A DNA stretch of 33,675 nucleotides from Lachnospiraceae bacterium (lineage in GTDB: Bacteria > Bacillota > Clostridia > Lachnospirales > Lachnospiraceae). Under the pieces are notes generated by a model. The model was not told where the DNA came from. It made no database searches and worked only from the letters and a program-made list of their open reading frames with translations. The translations under genes and the position numbers were made by a program. The stretch spans positions 1 through 33,675 of the forward strand of contig JAIKYA010000003.1 in assembly GCA_024683645.1 (NCBI GenBank). The letters are read 5' to 3'. Shown here piece by piece: positions 1-5,419 of the stretch (position 1 is its first letter; each line of letters opens with the position of its first letter).

Positions 1-162
1 ATCAATATGCTCAAAAACGTAAGATCACTTACTTTCCGCCTCTTCACCGACAAGGAAGATGCCCAGAACCACTGCAATGTCGGCAACGGGCAGCTGACGA
101 TAGATGTTATCTGTGACTGGATAGAGCAGATGGATAGGAAAGTGAAATTACTCGACAAATGA
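1..162 (+). CDS. C-terminal fragment of an alpha/beta-hydrolase-like protein (5' truncated by window edge)
   Basis: An open frame enters from the left edge and stops at TGA 160-162, giving 53 residues. The stretch FTDKEDAQNHCNVGN followed by LTIDVICDWIEQM resembles the last part of alpha/beta-fold hydrolases of the dienelactone hydrolase/FrsA-like type, where the His of an E/N-H-C motif is the catalytic histidine and the chain ends in an amphipathic helix with a conserved Trp. The nucleophile and acid would lie outside the window, so substrate and exact family cannot be given. No start or RBS is visible. The assignment rests on motif recall from a short tail and is tentative. Confidence 0.5.
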   Translation: MNMLKNVRSLTFRLFTDKEDAQNHCNVGNGQLTIDVICDWIEQMDRKVKLLDK

Positions 163-180
163 GGAGCCTAATGATATAAT
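152..180 (+). promoter_or_regulatory. Sigma-A-type promoter candidate upstream of the integrase remnant
   Basis: TCGACA (152-157) and TATAAT (175-180) are separated by 17 bp, one mismatch from consensus. The -35 lies in the last codons of the preceding gene. The RBS GAGGAG of the integrase remnant is at 221-226. Confidence 0.5.
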
Positions 181-205
181 AATACATTGTTGTATTGGGC
201 TCCTC
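161..205 (+). other. Nested inverted repeat between hydrolase and integrase remnant
   Basis: GAGGAGCC (161-168) pairs with GGCTCCTC (198-205). Inside it AATACA (181-186) pairs with TGTATT (191-196). The outer left arm overlaps the stop codon of the hydrolase and the spacer of the promoter candidate. There is no T-run after it, so it is a poor intrinsic terminator and could equally be an operator or an element-end feature. Confidence 0.4.
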
Positions 206-232
206 TAGAGTAGTTTCAGAGAGGAGTACAAC

Positions 233-781
233 ATGGGTAAAGACCTTAAAGGACAGAAATTAGGCAAAGGCTTGGTCCAAAGAAAAGACGGTCGTTACAT
301 GGCTCGTTTTACGAGCAAGACGGGCGCCTGAGTGACAGAGTATTTTCACACGGAACGAGAGGCACGTGCTTGGTATCAAGATGCCGTAAATGACAAGTAT
401 AACAACATTATACCGCCATTTGATATGATTGCAAGCGATATTGTGTACCACAATGCGGCGCTTCCTTCGTTCAATGATATGACTGTTGATGAGTGGTTTG
501 AGTTCTGGATGAAAAATCTTGTTCCGGATTTGAGGAGTAATACCAGAAGAAACTACAATGACAGATATCGGTTTAATATACAGCCTGTCATTGGCAAAAT
601 GAAAATCAGAGATGTGCGTACAATGGAGACGTACGTTCATGTGACGGATGACAGCAAGCTTCAAGCTGTTAAGCAGTTCGAGGAGAATACACCTGAATCA
701 TTGAAAGTTGCCCAATTGGTGTACTTGGTGTCAGATGATTCGAAAAATTGGTGTCAAATTGGTGTCAAACCTCATTGCTAA
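233..781 (+). pseudogene. Tyrosine recombinase/integrase remnant (Tn916-like family), nonsense mutation plus internal deletion
   Basis: From ATG 233 (RBS GAGGAG at 221-226) the frame reads an AP2-like integrase DNA-binding domain (KGLVQRKDGRYMARFTSKTG), interrupted by TGA at 329-331 where the family usually has a basic residue (CGA to TGA is the simplest route). Reading on in the same frame gives VTEYFHTEREARAWYQDA, then a SAM-like core-binding domain (MTVDEWFEFWMKNL to VIGKMKIRDV). At about 617-622 it jumps directly to the C-terminal TYVHVTDDSK segment, which holds the nucleophile Tyr. The catalytic region with the Arg, Lys and His-x-x-Arg residues, roughly 250 residues in intact relatives, is missing. 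The total of 183 codons compares with about 400 in the family. It cannot be an active recombinase. It probably marks the scar of a lost integrative element. Confidence 0.85.
725..769 (+). repeat. Three TTGGTGTCA direct repeats at the 3' end of the integrase remnant
   Basis: TTGGTGTCA occurs at 725-733, 748-756 and 759-767. The last two form an exact 11-bp tandem, TTGGTGTCAAA (748-758, 759-769). Integrases of this type bind short direct repeats (arm-type sites) near element ends through their N-terminal domain. That reading is inferred from position and spacing only. Confidence 0.6.
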
Positions 782-791
782 AACGAAAAAA

Positions 792-813
792 ATCCTTTAA
801 ATAAAGGAAAGGA
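792..813 (+). promoter_or_regulatory. Small hairpin abutting the ychF ribosome binding site
   Basis: TCCTTT (792-797) pairs with AAAGGA (802-807) around an AAAT loop. The SD AAGGAG (808-813) follows at once, 9 nt before ATG 823. The hairpin could affect RBS access. It is short and may be incidental. Confidence 0.35.
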
Positions 814-822
814 GATACATTT

Positions 823-1920
823 ATGAAACTGGGAATCGTGGGACTTCCCAATGTAGGGAAGTCCACTTTATTTAATTCGCTGACCAAGGCCGGTGCCGAG
901 AGCGCCAATTATCCGTTCTGCACGATAGATCCGAACGTGGGTGTGGTGGCAGTGCCGGATGAACGTATAGTAAAGCTCGGGGAGCTTTATCATACAAAGA
1001 AGGTAACACCGGCGGTCATAGAGTTTGTAGATATAGCAGGACTCGTAAAGGGAGCTTCCAAGGGAGAAGGTCTAGGAAACCAGTTTCTTGCTAATATCCG
1101 TGAGGTAGATGCCATAGTCCATGTGGTACGCTGCTTTGAAGACAGCAATATTGTACACGTCGACGGTTCGATCGATCCGCTCAGAGACATAGAGACCATA
1201 AATATGGAGCTGCTCTTTTCGGATATCGAGATCATCGAGAGAAGGATAGCCAAGACTGCTAAGAGTGCAAAGAACGACAAGGCGGCAGCCAAGGAACTGG
1301 TACTTCTGGAAGCGCTCAAGGCACATATGGATGAGATGAAGCTGGCCAAGACTTTCGAGGTTGAAGGCGAGGAAGAGGAAGCCTGGTTTAAGGAATACAA
1401 CCTGCTGACAGCAAAACCTGTGATATATGCAGCAAATGTTGCCGATTCGGATCTCGCTGATGACGGCGCGTCCAATCCCCAGGTGGCCAAGGTTCGTGAG
1501 TATGCAAAGGGTGAGGGCAGCGAGGTGTTTGTGATCTGTGCCCAGATAGAGGAGGAGATCGCGGAACTGGATGATAACGAGAAAGCTGAATTTCTTGAGG
1601 GACTGGGGCTTTCGGAGTCGGGGCTGGATAAGCTGATAAAGGCAAGCTATTCACTGCTCGGACTTATAAGTTTCCTTACCGCAGGCGAAGATGAGTGCCG
1701 TGCATGGACAATAAAGAAGGGAACAAAGGCTCCGCAGGCAGCAGGCAAGATCCATACGGATTTTGAAAGAGGTTTTATACGCGCAGAGGTTGTTTCATAT
1801 GATGATCTGATAAGTTTAGGCTCCATAGCCGCTGCAAAAGAAAAGGGTGTGGCAGGGCTTGAGGGCAAGGATTATGTCGTAAAAGACGGAGACGTTATCC
1901 TTTTCAGATTTAACGTATAA
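823..1920 (+). CDS. ychF: Redox-regulated/ribosome-associated ATPase YchF (OBG-like family)
   Basis: The 365-residue product is full length for YchF/OLA1, a P-loop NTPase of the OBG family that prefers ATP and associates with ribosomes. The G1 motif GLPNVGKST is at residues 7-15 and the G3 DIAG at 70-73, followed by the glycine-rich VKGASKGEGLGNQFL switch. The G4 position reads NVAD in place of the NKxD of true GTPases, as expected for this subfamily. A coiled-coil arm lies in the middle, and the last 80 or so residues match the TGS domain (ending VVKDGDVILFRFNV). The start has SD AAGGAG 9 nt upstream. lgt follows after 10 bp, so the two are probably cotranscribed. Confidence 0.97.
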   Translation: MKLGIVGLPNVGKSTLFNSLTKAGAESANYPFCTIDPNVGVVAVPDERIVKLGELYHTKKVTPAVIEFVDIAGLVKGASKGEGLGNQFLANIREVDAIVHVVRCFEDSNIVHVDGSIDPLRDIETINMELLFSDIEIIERRIAKTAKSAKNDKAAAKELVLLEALKAHMDEMKLAKTFEVEGEEEEAWFKEYNLLTAKPVIYAANVADSDLADDGASNPQVAKVREYAKGEGSEVFVICAQIEEEIAELDDNEKAEFLEGLGLSESGLDKLIKASYSLLGLISFLTAGEDECRAWTIKKGTKAPQAAGKIHTDFERGFIRAEVVSYDDLISLGSIAAAKEKGVAGLEGKDYVVKDGDVILFRFNV

Positions 1921-1930
1921 GGACAGGGCT

Positions 1931-2800
1931 ATGCCTGAGTGGATGGATGATACCTCGGTCGCATTTCCGAACCTGGGGATATATATAAAAAACCTGCCGG
2001 ACGGTTTTGAGATATTCGGCGTGACCATCAAGCTGTATGGTGTGTTCATAGCCATAGGCGTGGTGATAGCATTGACGCTTATAAGCCGGCTGGCTGATAC
2101 GAGCGGACAGGACGGTGACAGCTATTATGATATGGCTGTTGTAACGCTGCTGTGCGGGGTCATAGGTGCAAGGCTTTATTACGTGATATTTGAATGGGAA
2201 CTCTATAAGGATGCTCCGCTTTCGGTATTCAATATCCGGGAGGGCGGACTGGCCATATACGGTGGGATCATCGGCGGGGTAATCGCCATAATTCTCTATT
2301 GCAAAAAGAAAAAATACAATACGTGGCAGCGGCTTGATACCATATTTCCCGGAGTGCTTGTGGGGCAGATACTGGGGCGTTTCGGAAACTTTACCAACAG
2401 GGAAGTTTTCGGCGGCTACAGTAATGGACTGTTTGCGATGAGACTGCCGGTAAATGCCGTAAGGGCCAGGGATATCACGCCTGAGCTGGCAGAGCATATA
2501 GCGGAAGGAAGCAATTACATACAGGTGCATCCGACTTTTCTCTATGAGAGCTTCTGTAATCTGATACTGCTGACTCTCATACTTGTTTTCGGAAAGAAAA
2601 AAGCCTTTGAAGGAGAAGTGCTGCTCTGGTATATGGCGGGCTACGGCATGATCCGCTTTATCATTGAAGGCATACGCACTGACAGGCTGCTCATACCCGG
2701 GACAGGGATTGCAGTCTCGCAGGCATTGAGTCTTGCTCTCATCCTCTCGGCGGTGATACTTGAGCTTGTTTTTAGGACAAAACAGAGGAAGACGGTATAA
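1931..2800 (+). CDS. lgt: Phosphatidylglycerol--prolipoprotein diacylglyceryl transferase
   Basis: This 289-residue polytopic membrane protein transfers diacylglycerol from phosphatidylglycerol to the lipobox cysteine of prolipoproteins, the first step of lipoprotein maturation. The signature GRFGNFTNRE lies at residues 149-158 and includes the essential Arg-Asn pair. EGGLAIYGG (104-112) matches the conserved GGxxxHGG region, with Tyr in place of the His of the E. coli enzyme, a variant I associate with Firmicutes. HPTFLYES and a late GMIRFIIEGIR helix also fit. About seven hydrophobic segments are visible. The window contains a likely substrate, the lipoprotein at 16410. The gene starts 10 bp after ychF behind a weak SD (AAGGA). 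The downstream side is the 62-bp repeat array. Confidence 0.96.
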   Translation: MPEWMDDTSVAFPNLGIYIKNLPDGFEIFGVTIKLYGVFIAIGVVIALTLISRLADTSGQDGDSYYDMAVVTLLCGVIGARLYYVIFEWELYKDAPLSVFNIREGGLAIYGGIIGGVIAIILYCKKKKYNTWQRLDTIFPGVLVGQILGRFGNFTNREVFGGYSNGLFAMRLPVNAVRARDITPELAEHIAEGSNYIQVHPTFLYESFCNLILLTLILVFGKKKAFEGEVLLWYMAGYGMIRFIIEGIRTDRLLIPGTGIAVSQALSLALILSAVILELVFRTKQRKTV

Positions 2801-2810
2801 GGATAGAACG

Positions 2811-3196
2811 ACGGGGAATCATGGCCATAAGGAACGCTGTATCGGGATAGAGGCAATGGAAACAGGAGAAAGACGGGGAATCATTGCCATAAGGAACGCT
2901 GTATCGTGATAGAGGCAATGGAAACAGAAGAAAGACGGGAAATCGTTGTCATAAGGAACGCTGTATCGGGATAGAGGCAACGGAAACAGAAGAAAGCCCG
3001 GAAATCATTGCCGTAAGGAACGCTGTATCGGGATAGAGGCAATGGAAACAGGAGAAAGACGGGAAATCGTTGCCATAAGGAACGCTGTATCGGGATAGAG
3101 GCAACGGAAACAGAAGAAAGACCGGAAATCATCGCTTATTGAGTCGCGCATAAGAGAAAAAAGCAATGGAAATAAGAGAAAGGGCGGAGATCATTG
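2811..3196. repeat. 62-bp tandem hairpin-repeat array (five clear copies, a diverged sixth, a partial seventh)
   Basis: The core AAGGAACGCTGTATCG recurs with exactly 62-bp spacing (GGAACG at 2831, 2893, 2955, 3017, 3079). Each unit has an inverted repeat around a 25-nt loop: arms at 2820/2852, 2882/2914, 2944/2976, 3006/3038 and 3068/3100. Copy 6 (arms near 3130 and 3162) and the start of copy 7 (CATTG at 3192) keep the 62-bp register but have lost the core. Arms are CATTGCC/GGCAATG in copies 2 and 4 and CGTTGYC/GGCAACG in copies 3 and 5. The unit length is not a multiple of 3 and stops occur in all forward frames, so it is not a protein repeat. The plus strand is purine-rich. I do not recognise the family. 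Confidence 0.93.
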
Positions 3197-3351
3197 TTTT
3201 CCTGAACCCAAGCATATCTGATGAAGGGGCCGGGGTGAAGGAAGACAGTAAAGCTAAAGAAAGCGGGATGGGATAAAAAAAGGGAACAGGATGAGAATGG
3301 ATATCTTGTAGCAGCGGGATTACCGGACACAACATCTTGTAAAAGTGCTTA
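3197..3351. other. Gene-free spacer between repeat array and terminator
   Basis: No convincing gene, RNA or promoter is visible here. It is purine-rich like the array. ATCTTGTA occurs twice (near 3303 and 3334). Small minus-strand reading frames have no RBS or recognisable product. Confidence 0.5.
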
Positions 3352-3379
3352 AAATAAGGCTTTGCGGCCTTATTTTTTT
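3352..3379 (+). terminator. Intrinsic terminator upstream of mraZ
   Basis: AAATAAGGC (3352-3360) pairs with GCCTTATTT (3367-3375) around a 6-nt loop, followed by T to 3379. It insulates the dcw operon from ychF-lgt and array transcription. Confidence 0.85.
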
Positions 3380-3400
3380 GTGCAAATGTGTAAAAATGGC

Positions 3401-3429
3401 TTGATTTTTGGAAAATTAGGGTTTAAAAT
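3401..3429 (+). promoter_or_regulatory. mraZ/dcw operon promoter (sigma-A type)
   Basis: TTGATT (3401-3406), 17-bp spacer, TAAAAT (3424-3429). The predicted start near 3436 gives a leader of about 35 nt before the mraZ ATG. Confidence 0.75.
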
Positions 3430-3464
3430 GGCAAATGTAGGTGAGAAGTGGCAAATTGTGGTGA
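3429..3464 (+). promoter_or_regulatory. Putative MraZ operator: four 10-bp-spaced direct repeats
   Basis: TGGCAAATGT (3429), AGGTGAGAAG (3439), TGGCAAATTG (3449) and TGGTGAAATT (3459) are in exact 10-bp phase. MraZ proteins are known to bind direct repeats with a TGG-type core at one-helical-turn spacing in front of their own gene. Here the repeats run from the end of the -10 through the predicted start site to the RBS. Confidence 0.72.
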
Positions 3465-3471
3465 AATTGAA

Positions 3472-3906
3472 ATGTACAAAGGCGAATACAGCCATTCAAT
3501 CGATGCCAAAGGGCGAATAACGGTACCGGTAAAGCTCAGGGATGAACTGGGTGAGGGTTTTGTTATAACAAAAGGATTGGACGGATGCCTTTGGATGCTG
3601 GATAAGGAACAGTGGGATAAGGTAGAGGAAATGCTCCTGACCATGCCGCAGCTCACATCGAAAGAAGCAAGAGCATTCTCGAGATTCATGATAGCGGGAG
3701 CCTGCGACGGCGAGGTGGACAAACAGGGAAGACTGCTGATACCCGCAAATCTAAGGGAACATGCGGGACTCACAAAGGATGTGGTGTTCTCCGGAGTCGG
3801 AAGCCGTGTGGAGATCTGGGATAAGAGCAGATACGACGAGATCAACGAAGGCATCGACATCGATGCTATCACGGCAAAATTAGTAGAACAAGGCTTAAGA
3901 ATATAA
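3472..3906 (+). CDS. mraZ: Transcriptional regulator MraZ
   Basis: I place the start at ATG 3472, giving 144 residues that begin MYKGEYSHSIDAKGRITVP, the usual MraZ N-terminus. A GTG at 3448 would add eight residues unlike the family and would lie in the operator repeats. Two SpoVT-AbrB-type beta-barrel half-domains are visible: residues about 1-50 (DAKGRITVPVKLRDEL) and about 80-125 (DKQGRLLIPANLREH), each with the D-x-x-G-R-x-x-x-P motif. MraZ forms ring-shaped oligomers on DNA and represses the division and cell wall operon it heads. The RBS (GGTGA, 3460-3464) lies inside the last operator repeat. Confidence 0.96.
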   Translation: MYKGEYSHSIDAKGRITVPVKLRDELGEGFVITKGLDGCLWMLDKEQWDKVEEMLLTMPQLTSKEARAFSRFMIAGACDGEVDKQGRLLIPANLREHAGLTKDVVFSGVGSRVEIWDKSRYDEINEGIDIDAITAKLVEQGLRI

Positions 3907-3907
3907 G

Positions 3908-3931
3908 ACAGCACGAAGCACCTGCTGTTTT
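3908..3931 (+). terminator. Weak attenuator-like hairpin between mraZ and rsmH
   Basis: ACAGCA (3908-3913) pairs with TGCTGT (3923-3928), followed by four T. It starts two bases after the mraZ stop. GCAC (3911-3914) could instead pair with GTGC (3932-3935), an alternative fold. Probably leaky at most, since the operon continues. Confidence 0.35.
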
Positions 3932-4019
3932 GTGCGTGAGAAAGAGATGAAAAGCGACAGGCAGGCTGCCGGTTTGCGCAGCAAACAAGGTGAGAAAAAC
4001 AGGGATCTGAGGAGCTGAT

Positions 4020-4949
4020 ATGGAGTTTTCGCATATTCCCGTCCTTTATAAAGAGGTTATCGAGGGATTGAGGATAAAGCCTGACGGCATATATCTTGAC
4101 GGTACGGTCGGAGGCGGCGGGCATTCATCGCTGATAGCAAAGCAGCTGCAAAACGGAAAGCTGTACTGTACGGACAGGGATGAGGAAGCGCTTAAAGCTG
4201 CGGGAGAGAGGCTGAAGGAATACGGAGACAGAGTAACGCTCCTTCACAGCAACTTTCTGAATGCAGTGGGACTGCTTAAGAGCATGGGAGTGGACGGAGC
4301 GGACGGAATACTGCTTGACCTGGGAGTGAGTTCCTACCAGCTGGATAATCCTGACAGGGGCTTCACCTACAGGGAAGATGCTCCGCTGGATATGAGGATG
4401 GACAGGAGCGGAGGGCTGACAGCGGCAGATATAGTAAACGAGTGGGATGAGGAAGACATCCGCCGGATCATCAGAGATTACGGTGAAGAAAAATGCGCCG
4501 GAAGGATAGCGGCAGCGATAGTCAGAAAAAGAACGGAAAAAAGGATAGAAAGCACCTTTGAACTGAATAAAGTGATCTCCGATGCGATGCCGGCAAAGAT
4601 GAAGGCTGATACGCATCCGTCAAAAAGAACCTACCAGGCACTGAGGATAGCGGTCAACGGCGAGCTGGATGCGCTCGAGGGGGCTCTGGATGAGATGCTG
4701 GATTACTTAAACAGCGGCGGAAGATTTGCGGTGATCACCTTCCACTCACTCGAAGACAGGATAGTGAAGCGGAAGTTTATGGAAGCCGAAAAGCCCTGCA
4801 TATGTCCTCCCGGATTTCCGCAGTGTGTATGCGGGAGAATATCAAAAGGGAAGCGGGTAAATCACAAGGCAATAACGGCTGGCGAGGAAGAACTTGAGAA
4901 TAACAGAAGATCCAAACCCGCAAAGCTGAGGGTTTTTGAAAAAGCATAA
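4020..4949 (+). CDS. rsmH: 16S rRNA (cytosine(1402)-N(4))-methyltransferase RsmH
   Basis: The 309-residue product matches RsmH (MraW), which methylates N4 of C1402 in the decoding centre of 16S rRNA using SAM. The N-terminal HIPVLYKEVIEGL and SAM-binding DGTVGGGGHS (residues 27-36) are diagnostic. So are LDLGVSSYQLDNPDRGF, the inserted helical domain ending HPSKRTYQALRIAVN, and FHSLEDRIVK followed by a cysteine pair region. The start has SD GGAG 6 nt upstream. The 113-bp gap after mraZ contains a hairpin and a 23-codon reading frame but no recognised gene. ftsL follows 44 bp downstream. Confidence 0.97.
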   Translation: MEFSHIPVLYKEVIEGLRIKPDGIYLDGTVGGGGHSSLIAKQLQNGKLYCTDRDEEALKAAGERLKEYGDRVTLLHSNFLNAVGLLKSMGVDGADGILLDLGVSSYQLDNPDRGFTYREDAPLDMRMDRSGGLTAADIVNEWDEEDIRRIIRDYGEEKCAGRIAAAIVRKRTEKRIESTFELNKVISDAMPAKMKADTHPSKRTYQALRIAVNGELDALEGALDEMLDYLNSGGRFAVITFHSLEDRIVKRKFMEAEKPCICPPGFPQCVCGRISKGKRVNHKAITAGEEELENNRRSKPAKLRVFEKA

Positions 4950-4993
4950 AGATCATCCGGCAAAAGCGCCGGAGATAAAAAGGGGAGAGAGTA

Positions 4994-5413
4994 ATGGCAA
5001 GAGAATATGTATACGGAAATACAGCGAAGAAAAACAGGAGCAGGGAAGCCGACATACATCCCATCAGGGAAGAAAGACGAAAAAACAGCAGGAGAGTACG
5101 CTTACATCTGTACAATATTTTGGCGATTTTGTCTTCCGTAGTGATCGTGATTATGGTAGTATTTGGATATATCAGATTACAGACGGAAGTAACAAAGGAT
5201 CGCGTAACGCTTTCAAAGCTCAAAGCCGAGTATGAGGAACTGAAGAGATCCAACGATCTGTATAAGGACAGGATAGATTCCAATATAGATCTCGGCGAGG
5301 TGGCAAGGATAGCCAGGGAAGACCTGGGAATGAAGATAGCCGGTGAAGGACAGATAATCATGTATTCCGGCTGCATAGATGACTATGTAAAGCAGTACAG
5401 CGATATAAGGTAG
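4994..5413 (+). CDS. ftsL: Cell division protein FtsL-like
   Basis: A 139-residue single-pass membrane protein: a basic N-terminal cytoplasmic tail (residues 1-40, many Arg/Lys), one transmembrane helix (about 41-61, NILAILSSVVIVIMVVFGYI) and an extracellular coiled coil (62-98). The end VARIAREDLGMKIAGEGQIIMY resembles the FtsL/DivIC septum-formation family. FtsL forms a complex with DivIB and DivIC that activates FtsW and its partner transpeptidase. Position between rsmH and the class B PBP is the classical ftsL site, and sequence alone would be weak. GGGGAGAG lies just upstream of ATG 4994. Confidence 0.85.
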   Translation: MAREYVYGNTAKKNRSREADIHPIREERRKNSRRVRLHLYNILAILSSVVIVIMVVFGYIRLQTEVTKDRVTLSKLKAEYEELKRSNDLYKDRIDSNIDLGEVARIAREDLGMKIAGEGQIIMYSGCIDDYVKQYSDIR

Positions 5414-5419
5414 TTAACA

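Noticed and set aside
2811-3132. CRISPR array, or minus-strand proteins with repeated sequence across the tandem repeats
   Set aside because: There are no unique spacers: the units are contiguous and 62 bp throughout. The minus-strand frames change phase from unit to unit because 62 is not a multiple of 3, and they have no RBS.
3448-3471. Alternative GTG start for mraZ
   Set aside because: The eight extra residues do not match MraZ and would lie in the operator repeats; the family N-terminus begins at ATG 3472.
3908-4019. Riboswitch upstream of rsmH
   Set aside because: No known riboswitch core (SAM, TPP, guanidine or others) can be recognised; only simple short hairpins are seen.
4936-5235. 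99-codon plus-strand frame across the rsmH-ftsL junction
   Set aside because: It lies in another frame over the true ftsL, is purely hydrophilic, and lacks an RBS; ftsL has a good membrane and coiled-coil pattern.
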